Assembly: GCF_023715785.1 (NCBI RefSeq) | Contig: NZ_JAMBOX010000008.1 | Location: forward strand, 62,001-126,000 | Direction: 5' to 3' | Length of the DNA stretch: 64,000 bases | From: Neobacillus niacini | GTDB taxonomy: Bacteria; Bacillota; Bacilli; Bacillales; Cytobacillaceae | In this document: positions 43,634 through 53,473 of the stretch, piece after piece | Numbering within the stretch: position 1 is the first letter of the stretch | How the letters are laid out: each line of letters opens with the position of its first letter | The notes under the pieces: generated by a model | Seen by the model: only the letters and a program-made list of their open reading frames with translations | The model's database searches: none | Told to the model about the DNA's origin: nothing | Position numbers and translations under genes: made by a program

Positions 43634-44644
43634 TTACATTCCCCCCATGGATTCTTTTTCAACAGGATTGGCCATTGGATGATATAACCAGCATGCTGTT
43701 TGTTGTGTAGTATTTATTTCCATTAGATTTGGGGAATGCTTCTGACATACTTTCATTGCATATTCGCATCTTGAATAAAATGCACATCCGTTTGGCGGGT
43801 GTAACAAATTAGGCGGTGACCCTACAATCGAATACAAAGACTCGTTTCTGCTCATATCCAGCCTAGGAACCGACTTCATTAGACCTTTTGTGTACGGGTG
43901 AGAAGGATTGGCAAAAATCTCTTCCACTTTTCCAGATTCCACTACTTCCCCTGCATACATGACAACCACTCGATCACATATCTCTGCCACTACTCCTAGA
44001 TCGTGGGTGATTAATATGACGGATGTATTTAGTTTAAACTGCAGATCTTTGATTAATTTTAAGATTTGAGCTTGAATGGTGACATCTAACGCTGTGGTTG
44101 GTTCGTCTGCAATGATTAATTGGGGCTCACATACGAGTGCCATCGCAATGACGACTCTTTGTCGCATTCCACCTGAAAATTCATGTGGGTATTGATTCAT
44201 TCTTTTTTCAGGCTGCGGTATTCCAACTAATTCCAACAACTCTTTTGCTTTCCTATAGGCCTCGCTTTTTGAAACCTTTTTATGTTTCATAAGACCTTCT
44301 ATTATCTGTTCACCTATTTTACTAGTAGGATTCAATGAAGTCATTGGATCTTGGAAAATCATACTGATTTCGTTCCCTCTAATAGTTTCCATTTCCTTTT
44401 CCTGCACTTTTAAAAGATCCATTGAATGATATAAAATCTCCCCGCTTTTATAATGGGAAAATGCAGTAGGTAATAATTTCATAATCGACTTTGCTGTCAC
44501 ACTCTTTCCACATCCTGACTCCCCAACCAAGGCAACGATCTCCCCCTGGTTCACATGAAAAGAAACGCCTCTAACGGCTTGAACTTCTCCTAAATAAGTA
44601 TGAAAATTCACTTTCAAATCTTTTATTTCCAATAACTTTTTCAT
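43634..44644 (-). CDS. oppD: Oligopeptide ABC transporter ATP-binding protein OppD
   Basis: 336 aa. Walker A GESGCGKSV, signature SGGMRQRVVIAMAL, Walker B LIIADEPTTALD, and the C-terminal PNGCAFYSRCEYAMKVC motif typical of the OppD/DppD family. The ATG at 44644 follows AAGGGTG. It lies 17 nt after oppC and overlaps the expected translational unit with oppF. Confidence 0.92.
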   Translation of the reverse strand: MKKLLEIKDLKVNFHTYLGEVQAVRGVSFHVNQGEIVALVGESGCGKSVTAKSIMKLLPTAFSHYKSGEILYHSMDLLKVQEKEMETIRGNEISMIFQDPMTSLNPTSKIGEQIIEGLMKHKKVSKSEAYRKAKELLELVGIPQPEKRMNQYPHEFSGGMRQRVVIAMALVCEPQLIIADEPTTALDVTIQAQILKLIKDLQFKLNTSVILITHDLGVVAEICDRVVVMYAGEVVESGKVEEIFANPSHPYTKGLMKSVPRLDMSRNESLYSIVGSPPNLLHPPNGCAFYSRCEYAMKVCQKHSPNLMEINTTQQTACWLYHPMANPVEKESMGGM

Positions 44645-44661
44645 CACATCACCCTTATTTC

Positions 44662-45591
44662 TTACTTACGCAGTTTAGGGTCTAATGCATCTCTCAATCC
44701 ATCGCCCAGCACGTTAAAAGCAAACATGGTTAACGAAATTAATATGGCAGGTATGGCCAGTTGATAAAAGTTTCCTATTAATATACTCCCCAATGCATCA
44801 CTTACCATCGTACCCCAGCTGGCTTCTGGTGCTGGTATACCAAGGCCTAAAAAACTCAACGTTGCTTCTGCAAATATGGCATTAGGAACAGTAAGTGTTA
44901 CATTAACAAGGATCGGTCCCATCGTATTCGGAACTAAATGCTTTCTTAATACCCATAAGGTGTTGGAACCCATCGCGTTTGCTGCTTGAACGAAATCTTG
45001 TTCTTTTAACTGCATTACCTGCCCCCTAACCAATCTTGCCATCGGTATCCATCCTGTAATCGACATGGCGATTATGATGGGCCATATACCTCTTTCAAGT
45101 ACAATCATAATGAGAATAACCATAAGCAGATATGGAATTGAATATAATATTTCGGAGATCCGCATCATGACATTATCGGCCCTTCCACCCTTTAAGCCGG
45201 CAATACCCCCGTAAAAAATACCTATAATAAAATCAATCATCGCAGCCATAAAGCCTATAAAAAGAGAAATCCTCGCTCCATACCAAGCACGTGTAAAAAT
45301 GTCCCGACCGGCTTGGTCCGTTCCGAACCAATGTTCAGCATTAGGTGTAAGATTTTTTTGAGTAAAGTCCTGTTCATAATATGAGTATCCATTCAGATAA
45401 GGGCCAATGGCAGCAAGTAATAAAAGCAATAAGGTAACCATTAAACCTGCCATGGCTAGTTTGTTTTCTTTTAAACGTCTCCAAACATCTCGCCAGAAGC
45501 TTACCGTTGGGCTATTGATTTTCTCGACATCTTTCAAATGATCCTGGATAGGAACAAATAAATCTTTCGTTAAATGAACGTTGCTCTCCAT
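44662..45591 (-). CDS. oppC: Oligopeptide ABC transporter permease OppC
   Basis: 309 aa. Cytoplasmic N-terminus, then a first helix (NKLAMAGLMVTLLLLLLAAIGPYL), HWFGTDQAGRDIFTRAWYGARISLFIG as in the OppC_N/BPD_transp family, and the EAA loop AANAMGSNTLWVLRKHLVPNTMGPILV. It forms the pore with OppB. Its ATG overlaps the oppB stop. Confidence 0.92.
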   Translation of the reverse strand: MESNVHLTKDLFVPIQDHLKDVEKINSPTVSFWRDVWRRLKENKLAMAGLMVTLLLLLLAAIGPYLNGYSYYEQDFTQKNLTPNAEHWFGTDQAGRDIFTRAWYGARISLFIGFMAAMIDFIIGIFYGGIAGLKGGRADNVMMRISEILYSIPYLLMVILIMIVLERGIWPIIIAMSITGWIPMARLVRGQVMQLKEQDFVQAANAMGSNTLWVLRKHLVPNTMGPILVNVTLTVPNAIFAEATLSFLGLGIPAPEASWGTMVSDALGSILIGNFYQLAIPAILISLTMFAFNVLGDGLRDALDPKLRK

Positions 45592-46520
45592 TAATTATTT
45601 TCTCCTATCACTTTTATTCTGGGGTCTAACCAGGTATAAGCAATATCGATGATAAAAATAAGGAAGATAAGGATCATGCTATAGAATACGGTTGACCCTA
45701 GAATAACGGGATAATCTCTATTAAATATTCCTTTTACAAATAACTCGCCTATTCCTGGTATCCCAAAAATACTCTCAATGATAAAACTTCCGGTTATGAG
45801 ATTTGCTGTTAATATTCCTAAAACCGTCACAACTGGAAGAATGGCATTTTTTATTGCATAGTGAATTAAAATAAACTTACCCTTTAAACCTTTCGCTTTT
45901 GCGGTAATCATATAGTCTTGACTAAGTACTTCAAGCATACTTGATCTCATTAACCTTGCTATAAAAGCCATTGGCATCATACTAAGTGCTATTGTCGGCA
46001 ATACTGTATGTGCCCATGATTTCCAAGTTGCTACAGGGAAGATTCCCCATTTTACTGCAAAAAAGTTAATTAAAAATGTAGCCATGATGAAACTAGGAAC
46101 AGATATGCCAACTATGGCGAGAATCATAGATAAATAGTCCTGCCATTTGTTTCTGTTATAGGCTGCAACCACGCCTAAGATCATGCCCAGGACAACTGCC
46201 AGTAAAATAGCTTGGGTACCTAAATGGAGCGATACAGGGAATCCTTGCTTAATAAAATCATTTACAGTCATAGTGTTTGATTTTAGTGAGGGGCCAAAGT
46301 CAAATTGAATCAATGATGTCAGATATCGTGTATATTGGATAAATAACGGTTGGTCCAGATGATAATGTTCATTAAGATTTTTATAAACTGCCTCCGGCAT
46401 TGTACCTTCTCTTGCAAAAGGATCGCCTGGAATAAAGTGCATAATCATAAAAGTAACCGTAATCACTGCCCATAGCGTCAGAATGGACCATAGAAATCGC
46501 TTAAAGATATATTTGAGCAT
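45591..46520 (-). CDS. oppB: Oligopeptide ABC transporter permease OppB
   Basis: 309 aa. MLKYIFKRFLWSILTLWAVITVTFMIMHFIPGDPF is the typical OppB start with PGDP, and the EAA loop appears as YMITAKAKGLKGKFILIHYAIKNAILPVVTV. Six membrane helices. The ATG at 46520 has AAAGGAG upstream. An earlier TTG would contain that site. It follows the binding-protein gene by 83 nt. Confidence 0.92.
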   Translation of the reverse strand: MLKYIFKRFLWSILTLWAVITVTFMIMHFIPGDPFAREGTMPEAVYKNLNEHYHLDQPLFIQYTRYLTSLIQFDFGPSLKSNTMTVNDFIKQGFPVSLHLGTQAILLAVVLGMILGVVAAYNRNKWQDYLSMILAIVGISVPSFIMATFLINFFAVKWGIFPVATWKSWAHTVLPTIALSMMPMAFIARLMRSSMLEVLSQDYMITAKAKGLKGKFILIHYAIKNAILPVVTVLGILTANLITGSFIIESIFGIPGIGELFVKGIFNRDYPVILGSTVFYSMILIFLIFIIDIAYTWLDPRIKVIGENN

Positions 46521-46603
46521 ATTGTATGCTCCTTTCAAACATAATCAATCTAGATAAACTAGGCGTGCATCTATGATGCCCGCACGCCTGCTTTGAAATA
46601 CCT

Positions 46604-48241
46604 TTACTTTATATCTGCGTACTTAAATGACGGTTCATCATTTATTAGTGTAAACACACCCGTAATGCTCTCTTTATAAACAAGTGGCTTGGTGTAGAAA
46701 TATATAGGTATGATAGGTGCTTCGTCTACCAAAATTTTCTCCGCTTTATGAAGTGCATTCATCCGTTCTTTTTTATCAGTAGCCGTTTGAGCAAATTGAA
46801 TAAGCGTATCATATTCCTTGTTGCTCCAATTAGGATCGTTATAAGACGCTCCGGTTATGAACAAATCCAAGAAAGTCATAGGGTCAACATAATCACCTAC
46901 CCAGCCGGCACGACTGATGACATAATCACCTGTTTTTTGCCGGTCTAGCTTCACTTGCTGTTCAACATTCTCTAGTGTCATTTCGATTCCTAAATTTTTT
47001 CTCCACATTTCTTGTAATGCTTCCCCAATTGCTTTATGTTTTTCATCCGTATTATAAAGATAGTTAAAAGAAGGTACCTTTGACATCCCTTCCTCCGCTA
47101 ATCCTTCCTTTAACAGTCTTTTCGCCTCAGCTAGATCCTCTTTTATCAGATTTCCCGTATTACCTTGGAAGTCGCCTGAGACATCTGGTATACCGGGCGG
47201 AATAAATGAGTAAGCTGGAGGCTGGCCACCCTGAGCAATATTCGTAACAATTGCCTTTCTATCCATGGCCATCGATAGAGCCTGGCGGATTTTAGGATTA
47301 TTAAACGGCTTTACATCCGTATTTACATCAAGGTAATAAGTGGATAAGTAAGGTCCTGTATGAAACTCAGGATTTTTTTCGGTTAGTAATTTTCCAATAA
47401 TATCAGGAGGAAGCGATTTTTCAGGCAGCAGGTTGAACTCCCCAGATTGATACATCTGCCAAGCAGTATTGGAATCTGTAATAATAGCTAACTCCACTTC
47501 ATCCAAATGGATGTTTTCCTTTTCATAGTAATAATTGTTTTTCGCTAGTTTAATAATCTCTTTATGTTTCCATTCTTTTAATTGAAAAGGGCCATTTGAA
47601 ACAAAATGATCTGCACTCTTATACCAATCAGGATTACTTTCTGCGAGTTTCTTATTTACTGGATAGTATGTGTAGAATGAGGTTAGCTCTAAGAAATATG
47701 GAACTGGACTAGTCAATTCTACTTTTAGGGTTTTGTCATCCAAAGCCTTCACACCAACTGCGTCTTCCAATGCTTTGAGATTATCCTTGGCTGAATTATA
47801 TTCTTTTGCTCCCTTTAAATAGTAAAGTTGAAAAGCGTAATAGGAGCTGGATTTTGGATTTAATACATACTTCCATGCATACTCAAAGTCATCTGCTGTG
47901 ACAGGTTCACCATTCGACCACTTCACGTTATCTTTCAAATGGAATATCCAAGTAATTCCATCCTTGGATTCCCAACTTTCAGCCATCCCTGGAACTGTTT
48001 TTCCTTCTGGAGATCTCGTCGTAAGCCCTTCAAATATATGATTGATTACCCATGAATCGTGAGTCCCTTCTGCTAATCCTGGATGTAAAGTACCAGGTTC
48101 TGAACTGTTATTTGTCTTTAAGACTTTTTTCCCCTCATTCTTTCCAGATTGAGTAGAGCCGGTCTTTCCTGAAAAAGAACAGCCTGTGAAGAACAGCGCT
48201 AGTACAAGCATCGATACAATAATAAAACTAAATTTTTTCAA
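46604..48241 (-). CDS. oppA: Oligopeptide ABC transporter substrate-binding lipoprotein OppA
   Basis: 545 aa. Lipobox FFTGC after a hydrophobic signal. The family 5 solute-binding fold is shown by SSEPGTLHPGLAEGTHDSWVI, DGITWIFHLKDNVKWSNGEPVTADDFEYAWKYVLNP, ALSMAMDRKAIV and the C-terminal KAEKILVDEAPIIPIYFY. It captures oligopeptides, or possibly another ligand, for OppBCDF. The TTG start follows AGGGGG. A composite operator lies about 180 nt upstream (48419), making opp a member of the local LysR-type regulon. Confidence 0.92.
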   Translation of the reverse strand: MKKFSFIIVSMLVLALFFTGCSFSGKTGSTQSGKNEGKKVLKTNNSSEPGTLHPGLAEGTHDSWVINHIFEGLTTRSPEGKTVPGMAESWESKDGITWIFHLKDNVKWSNGEPVTADDFEYAWKYVLNPKSSSYYAFQLYYLKGAKEYNSAKDNLKALEDAVGVKALDDKTLKVELTSPVPYFLELTSFYTYYPVNKKLAESNPDWYKSADHFVSNGPFQLKEWKHKEIIKLAKNNYYYEKENIHLDEVELAIITDSNTAWQMYQSGEFNLLPEKSLPPDIIGKLLTEKNPEFHTGPYLSTYYLDVNTDVKPFNNPKIRQALSMAMDRKAIVTNIAQGGQPPAYSFIPPGIPDVSGDFQGNTGNLIKEDLAEAKRLLKEGLAEEGMSKVPSFNYLYNTDEKHKAIGEALQEMWRKNLGIEMTLENVEQQVKLDRQKTGDYVISRAGWVGDYVDPMTFLDLFITGASYNDPNWSNKEYDTLIQFAQTATDKKERMNALHKAEKILVDEAPIIPIYFYTKPLVYKESITGVFTLINDEPSFKYADIK

Positions 48242-48418
48242 TTTATTATTCCCCCTATTTCTATTTGCAAATAATGGTTCTATCCTCCTTCATTTTGTTG
48301 CTAAATATTCTAAATATTTATCTATAATGCCTTCCGGTTATTAGTCTTCAAAAAACCTAGTACATGTAGGAGATAAATATTTTGAATGGCTTTAGCATAC
48401 CAAGGTATTTTTTTTGAA

Positions 48419-48458
48419 GGAAATACCAAAAAATCATAACTTTATAACCTTTCGTTAT
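48419..48458 (-). promoter_or_regulatory. Composite LysR-type operator, site 5 (opp promoter)
   Basis: On the minus strand ATAAC-GAAAG-GTTAT, 16 bases, GGTATTTCC, then ATACCTTGGTA, where TTGGTA may be a -35 followed after about 18 bases by an AT-rich -10. It lies upstream of oppA. Confidence 0.7.
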
Positions 48459-48525
48459 AGAACCAAAATTTTTGCCAATGTAACTCCGAATAGCTTTTTA
48501 CTAACGTTTTTTTGTTCTTTATTCC

Positions 48526-48560
48526 TAAAAAAATAAAAGCGTCATCCGTAGATAGACGCT
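48526..48560 (-). terminator. Terminator of the alpha/beta hydrolase gene
   Basis: On the minus strand AGCGTC pairs with GACGCT across 11 nt, followed by TTTATTTTTTT. Confidence 0.75.
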
Positions 48561-48631
48561 AAATGCTTATAAAATTATACCCTGATTAGCTTTAAGCATC
48601 TGAAAAAAGCTTGTTAAGATCAGCTTAATGG

Positions 48632-49537
48632 TTAATCGTTCTGAAACTCTTCTATCTTCTTTATCACAGCTTTAGGATCTTCAAAGGGAACAAAATGCCC
48701 CACACCCGGCAAAATTTCTAAAGAAACATTGGAAAAATGTTCGTCCAGTTTATCTGACCAATTCACTGGGATTACTGGATCGTCTTCGCCCCATAACACT
48801 TTCGTCTCATGTGAAATCGGAGGAAGAGTCGGCGTGTTTACAGCCTTGCTAGTCTTTGCTGCTGCCCTAGCCTTATAATAAGCAATACTTGCCGCAAAAT
48901 GCCTTTCACGTGAATATACTTCGGTAATCGTGTCTAATTCCTCTGGTGTAATTCTAGCCTTTTTCCCAATCCAATGTTCATAAAAATGTGTAAGATAAAT
49001 TTTTATATTCTCTTTAGAATTGCTTATTAGTTTTTCTGCCAAAGGCAGATTATGAAAATACTGATACCAAAACTCCTTTTGGATAGTGGGGTCAAAACGC
49101 CTTGACCCGATCCCAGGATATGGAGGGTTCAGTAATACAAGTCCTTTTACACTTTTGGGATAGTTTCTAACAATCGTTTGAGCAACCGTAGCACCAATAT
49201 CATGGGCTACCATTATAACATTTTGCAATTCTAGCTCCTGGATTAAGGAAAAAATATCACTTGCAAGATGCTCAGGAGTATAACCTTCATGTGGCAATAA
49301 ATCTGGTTTATCTGAATTTCCAAAACCTCTGAAGTCCGGTGCAATAACGTCAAATTTTTCAGAAAGTGCAGGTATTACTTTACGCCAGTCATACCAAAAT
49401 CCCGGCCATCCATGCAATAAAATAACTGGCGCTCCTTTCCCTTTTCTAACATAGTGAAGACGAACACCCTCATTTTCACGACTATAAAAATGGTTTAATT
49501 CTAAATTTGATGTGGTGATATTAATAGAATCTTGCAA
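48632..49537 (-). CDS. Alpha/beta hydrolase, epoxide hydrolase / haloacid dehalogenase type
   Basis: 301 aa. HGWPGFWYDWRKVIPAL gives the HGxP oxyanion motif. The nucleophile elbow is VAHDIGATVAQ with Asp rather than Ser, as in epoxide hydrolases and fluoroacetate/haloalkane dehalogenases. WGEDDPVIP supplies the acid and GVGHFVPFE the catalytic His. The substrate is unknown. It would open an epoxide or remove a halide by an ester intermediate. The TTG start at 49537 follows AGGGGG. It is divergent from the cupin gene; the region between contains a one-mismatch version of the ATAAC-N5-GTTAT palindrome near 49637. Confidence 0.85.
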   Translation of the reverse strand: MQDSINITTSNLELNHFYSRENEGVRLHYVRKGKGAPVILLHGWPGFWYDWRKVIPALSEKFDVIAPDFRGFGNSDKPDLLPHEGYTPEHLASDIFSLIQELELQNVIMVAHDIGATVAQTIVRNYPKSVKGLVLLNPPYPGIGSRRFDPTIQKEFWYQYFHNLPLAEKLISNSKENIKIYLTHFYEHWIGKKARITPEELDTITEVYSRERHFAASIAYYKARAAAKTSKAVNTPTLPPISHETKVLWGEDDPVIPVNWSDKLDEHFSNVSLEILPGVGHFVPFEDPKAVIKKIEEFQND

Positions 49538-49789
49538 CGTAATTCCCCCTAATTTTTATTAGCCATTTATCAATGTGCACATAAATAGGATATCAGCGGG
49601 ATTGCTAAATAAATAATATTCATTTTTTATAGGCCTATAACTTATATTTATTAACAAAATTTATACTCTACTAAAAAGATTTTATCATGATAAAGAACAA
49701 ATTAAGGAATAATTTGACAGTTTTGTAGGAATATTTTACATTTTACATACTACAGAATGTCAACTATCAAAAAGTAGGAGGAAACGTAC

Positions 49790-50128
49790 ATGGTTTTAAG
49801 CAAAAATAACACCTTTCATTATATCTGGGGCGAAAATTGTGATGGTTGGAAATTTTGGGATCACCAAAATTTAAGTATAATCTTGGAAAAAATGCCTCCC
49901 GGTACGAAAGAAAGGTTGCATTATCATCAAAAATCATTTCAATTATTCTTTATGTTGAAAGGAACTGCAACACTGAAAGTAAATGAACAACTTTTCCACA
50001 TCTATCCAAATGAAGCAAAGGAAATTCTCCCTTTTGCACACCATCAAATACTAAATGAAACCAAAGACGATATCGAGTTTTTAGTTATTTCCAGCCCAAA
50101 CACGCTGGGGGATCGAATGAATTTATAG
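49790..50128 (+). CDS. Small cupin-domain protein
   Basis: 112 aa single cupin: PPGTKERLHYHQKSFQLFFMLKGTATLKVNEQ is motif 1 with two His and a Gln in the metal shell, and ILPFAHHQILNE is motif 2. The function is unknown; proteins of this size are often sensors, isomerases or dioxygenase-like. GGAGG lies 9 nt before the ATG. A broken second copy lies at 36502-36723, next to a broken copy of the following reductase gene, so the pair was duplicated as a unit. Confidence 0.78.
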   Translation: MVLSKNNTFHYIWGENCDGWKFWDHQNLSIILEKMPPGTKERLHYHQKSFQLFFMLKGTATLKVNEQLFHIYPNEAKEILPFAHHQILNETKDDIEFLVISSPNTLGDRMNL

Positions 50129-50209
50129 AGGAAAGTACATTTTTAAACCCTCAATGATCTCTTCATTTGTATCAATGTCAAACTTATAACTAATTCCATC
50201 CATCCCCCT

Positions 50210-50249
50210 ATAACATTAAGTTATAAACCTATAAAACATAGGTATTTCC
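50210..50249 (+). promoter_or_regulatory. Composite LysR-type operator, site 4 (reductase promoter)
   Basis: ATAAC-ATTAA-GTTAT, 16 bases, GGTATTTCC, then ATACCTTGGAT at 50259, about 60 nt before the reductase start. Confidence 0.72.
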
Positions 50250-50308
50250 AATTTTTTCATACCTTGGATACTATGTTATTGTCATTTAAATATTTGGGGG
50301 AATGAAAC

Positions 50309-50950
50309 ATGAAAGTAAGTATTCTCGGAACCGGACGAATGGGCAGCGGTCTCGTTAAAACGCTTGAACCGTATGTAAATGAATTATTTTGGGCCTCAAG
50401 GGATAAAGAACGTATGGAGTCTTTCATACATGCCAATAAATTAACCCGTATTGTACCCGTTTCCTATACAGAAGCACTTGAAGCAGACATCATTATTCCA
50501 ACACTCTGGTTCAGAGATGTAATCCCTTGGGCAAAGGAAAATAAGGAAAAACTAGCCAATAAAATTTTGGTTGATATCACCAACCCATTCACAGAGGATT
50601 TTACAGATTTTACTTTAGATTGGGGGAACTCTGCCGCTGAAGAGCTGCAAAGGAGCATTCCCGACACAAAAATAGTAGGTGCCTTTAAAAATACCTTTTT
50701 CCAAGTTTTCGAAAATCCTATTCATGAAGGTTTAGAGAGTGATGTTTATGTAACCTCTGATCATGAAAGTGCCAAACAAATGGTCATGACATTGTTGAAG
50801 CCTCTACCATTTAGAGTGATGGATGGAGGGAAATTGAAAAACAACAGGACGATTGAAAGACTTACACTTTTTGAGCGGGAAATTGCCATTCGATATGGGA
50901 ACTACCCTTATGTATCCAATCGGTTATTTGGTATGAAATTAGGCGACTAA
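50309..50950 (+). CDS. NADPH:F420 reductase-like NAD(P)-binding protein
   Basis: 213 aa. MKVSILGTGRMGSGLVKTLEP is a Rossmann GxGxMG start, WASRDKERMESF the expected NADP-recognition Arg, followed by DIIIPTLWFRDVIPWA and KILVDITNPFTEDF as in FNO/Npd-type oxidoreductases. Bacilli generally lack F420, so the true partner is unknown. GGGGGAATG-type site before the ATG. It is followed at 46 and 18 nt by HPP and DUF4865 genes, probably one operon driven by the operator at 50210. Confidence 0.82.
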   Translation: MKVSILGTGRMGSGLVKTLEPYVNELFWASRDKERMESFIHANKLTRIVPVSYTEALEADIIIPTLWFRDVIPWAKENKEKLANKILVDITNPFTEDFTDFTLDWGNSAAEELQRSIPDTKIVGAFKNTFFQVFENPIHEGLESDVYVTSDHESAKQMVMTLLKPLPFRVMDGGKLKNNRTIERLTLFEREIAIRYGNYPYVSNRLFGMKLGD

Positions 50951-50995
50951 GATAGTTGATTCAGGAATCCAGTATAAAGGAAGGTATTTTTACTA

Positions 50996-51523
50996 ATGGA
51001 AAGGAAATTACCCTTAGGTATTTTTTTATTGAAAATGCAAACCAAAGAAAGGACTCCTTTAACCGTCATTCCCAATAATGTCTATATGGGGTTTTTGGGC
51101 GGATTTATCACAATCATGATACTAGCTTTGGTTACGCAGATGTCAGCAAACATATGGTTGATGGCCCCTTTTGGCGCAAGCTGCGTATTAGTTTATGCTT
51201 TATGGGATGCTCCTTTATCACAGCCGAGAAATGTGATCGGCGGGCACTTTATTTCGACTTTTATCGGACTGGTCATGTCCCATTTAATGGGCAACTCCAT
51301 ATGGGCGATAGCACTTGGAGTTGGCTTATCCATTTCCTGTATGGTGTTAACCAAGACGACCCATCCACCAGCTGGAGCAGATCCCATTGTTGTCATAATG
51401 GCAGGTAGTTCTTGGTCATTTCTATTTTTCCCTGCTTTGGTCGGTGCAATAAGCATTGTCCTCTTGGCCCTTATTATCAATAATTTAAGCCCAAATCGAA
51501 AATATCCAAAATTTTGGATGTAA
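50996..51523 (+). CDS. HPP family membrane protein
   Basis: 175 aa with four or five helices. TKTTHPPAGADPIV contains the HPP signature and FGASCVLVYALWDAPLSQPRNVIGGHFIST is the conserved first part of the family. HPP proteins have been linked to nitrite transport in chloroplasts and cyanobacteria; the bacterial role is open. It lies between the reductase-like gene and DUF4865 on the same strand. Confidence 0.85.
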   Translation: MERKLPLGIFLLKMQTKERTPLTVIPNNVYMGFLGGFITIMILALVTQMSANIWLMAPFGASCVLVYALWDAPLSQPRNVIGGHFISTFIGLVMSHLMGNSIWAIALGVGLSISCMVLTKTTHPPAGADPIVVIMAGSSWSFLFFPALVGAISIVLLALIINNLSPNRKYPKFWM

Positions 51524-51540
51524 GAAAGCGAGTGATCTAG

Positions 51541-52089
51541 ATGATAGGAATGCAATATAAGGTCATTTTACCAAAAGATTATGATATGGAAATTATTAAA
51601 AAAAGAGTCCAAAACAATGGACACAAAACAGATGGTTTTCCTGGGCTAAAATTTAAAGCCTATTTAATGACCAAGAAGGGGAAAAATGGGAATTTATACA
51701 ATTCCTACGCACCATTATATATTTGGAATAGTTCACAAGGAATGAATAGATTTATCTTTGAAGGTTTCTATGACAATATCTTAGAATCCTTTGGATGGAA
51801 GCAAATAAATATTGGTGTTCCCTTGAATATGGAGCTGGGCAAAGATTTCAAAAGCGTAAAATATGTTGTGGAATATACAGGTAAAATTCCTGAAAGCACA
51901 TCTTTAATTCATACACATTTTCAAACTTCTACTGATTATGTGATAAATAGAGAAAAAAGTGTAGGGAATTTATTAATTTATAATCCAGATAAATGGGGAT
52001 ACAGCCACTTCAGTTTTTTTCAAGAAACACCACAGATAGACCCATCAGAAAATCTTACTGTATATGAAGTTTTACATGTTTCAATGTAA
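51541..52089 (+). CDS. DUF4865 family protein
   Basis: 182 aa. MQYKVILPKDYDMEIIKKRV, FPGLKFKAYLMTKKG and YNSYAPLYIWNSSQGMNRFIFEGFYDNIL are typical of DUF4865, a ferredoxin-like monooxygenase-resembling family often encoded with LysR regulators and NAD(P)-dependent enzymes. The function is unknown. It starts 18 nt after the HPP gene and ends just before REP copy D. Confidence 0.82.
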   Translation: MIGMQYKVILPKDYDMEIIKKRVQNNGHKTDGFPGLKFKAYLMTKKGKNGNLYNSYAPLYIWNSSQGMNRFIFEGFYDNILESFGWKQINIGVPLNMELGKDFKSVKYVVEYTGKIPESTSLIHTHFQTSTDYVINREKSVGNLLIYNPDKWGYSHFSFFQETPQIDPSENLTVYEVLHVSM

Positions 52090-52095
52090 ACTAGA

Positions 52096-52157
52096 GTGCC
52101 TGTCACCACCCGAATCATGTCGCAAAAAAACGACAAATTACAGGCAGCGACAGGCAC
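52096..52157. repeat. REP-like imperfect palindrome, copy D
   Basis: 62 nt from GTGCCTGTCACCACCCGA to CAGCGACAGGCAC, starting 7 nt after the DUF4865 stop and 18 nt before the convergent ispG stop. Confidence 0.88.
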
Positions 52158-52174
52158 CTAAGCTATTCTTAAAG

Positions 52175-53281
52175 TTAAGCCTTTTGTTTTGTAGATTCTT
52201 TTTGTTCAAAGTATTCCTTGGCTATTTGATCAATTTCTTTTTTCAATTCTTCAACCATTATTTCTTCAGGCACTTTGCGGACAATTTTCCCTTTACGGAA
52301 TAATAAACCTTCACCGCGTGCTCCTGCAATTCCAATATCAGCCTCTCTTGCTTCTCCAGGACCATTTACCGCACAGCCGAGAACAGATACTTTAATCGGT
52401 GCTTTAATCGTTGAGATATATTCTTCCACTTCATTTGCGATGCTCATTAAATCGATTTCGATTCTTCCGCATGTTGGGCAAGAAATAAGGGTGGCGGCAT
52501 TTGATGACAGACCAAATGATTTTAGTAATTCACGCGCAACCTTTACTTCTTCAACGGGATCGGTACTCAATGATATACGAAGGGTATTGCCTATTCCTTT
52601 ACTTAAAATCGCACCTAAGCCTGCCGCACTTTTGACTGTACCGGAGAACAGAGTTCCTGCTTCTGTGATTCCAAGATGCAGCGGGTAATCAAAGGCCATT
52701 GCGGCCTTTTCATACGCTTCAATCGCTAAATTAACATCAGAAGCCTTCATCGATACGATAATATCATGGAAATCTAAGTCCTCTAAAATTTTAATATGAT
52801 GGAGAGCACTTTCCACCATGCCGTCTGCAGTAGGATATCCATATTTATCAAGAATGCGTTTTTCAAGAGATCCCGCATTCACGCCGATTCGAATCGGGAT
52901 TCCTCTTTCTTTCGCTGCTTTGACGACCGCTTCCACTTTTTCGCGTTTTCCGATGTTTCCAGGATTAATTCTAATTTTATCTGCTCCAGCTTCAATCGCT
53001 TTAAGAGCTAATTTATAGTCAAAATGAATATCCACGACAAGTGGAATATTTATTCTTTTTTTGATATCAGCAATCGCATTCGCTGCCCTCTCATCAGGAC
53101 AAGCGACACGGACGATTTGACAACCCGCCTCTTCAAGTCTTTTGATTTGTTCAACAGTTGCCTCCACATCATGAGTTTTTGTAGAAGTCATACTTTGAAT
53201 GAAAAGCTCATTGCTGCCACCGATTGTCAAGTTGCCTACTTTTACCGGTCTAGTTTTCGTACGATGGATCATTTCACTCAA
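52175..53281 (-). CDS. ispG: 4-hydroxy-3-methylbut-2-en-1-yl diphosphate synthase IspG (GcpE)
   Basis: 368 aa, standard length. [48 protein letters not shown] and the C-terminal CPTCGR...GCAVNGPGE supply the three Cys and the Glu that hold the [4Fe-4S] cluster. It makes HMBPP from MEcPP in the methylerythritol phosphate isoprenoid pathway in the cytoplasm. The TTG start at 53281 follows AAAGGAGG at 9 nt. Monocistronic, ending against REP copy D. Confidence 0.96.
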   Translation of the reverse strand: MSEMIHRTKTRPVKVGNLTIGGSNELFIQSMTSTKTHDVEATVEQIKRLEEAGCQIVRVACPDERAANAIADIKKRINIPLVVDIHFDYKLALKAIEAGADKIRINPGNIGKREKVEAVVKAAKERGIPIRIGVNAGSLEKRILDKYGYPTADGMVESALHHIKILEDLDFHDIIVSMKASDVNLAIEAYEKAAMAFDYPLHLGITEAGTLFSGTVKSAAGLGAILSKGIGNTLRISLSTDPVEEVKVARELLKSFGLSSNAATLISCPTCGRIEIDLMSIANEVEEYISTIKAPIKVSVLGCAVNGPGEAREADIGIAGARGEGLLFRKGKIVRKVPEEIMVEELKKEIDQIAKEYFEQKESTKQKA

Positions 53282-53473
53282 TCGTGATTGCCTCCTTTAA
53301 TTATTAATTTCTATATGCAATATTATTATTGTAGCAAAGTATTTTTCAACAAGATAGTAGATTGCTATATACGATTGGATTTTTATTCAATGCGGTGTAT
53401 GAATTAGATTCATTCAAGCGAGGTAAAACCCTTATTTTTAAAGGGTAATTAATACCGATTTTCCCCTTGACCC

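Noticed and set aside
49620-49670. Sixth LysR-type operator between the hydrolase and cupin genes
   Set aside because: The palindrome has one mismatch (ATAAC-N5-TTTAT) and the second element at 16 bases is not convincing in either direction.
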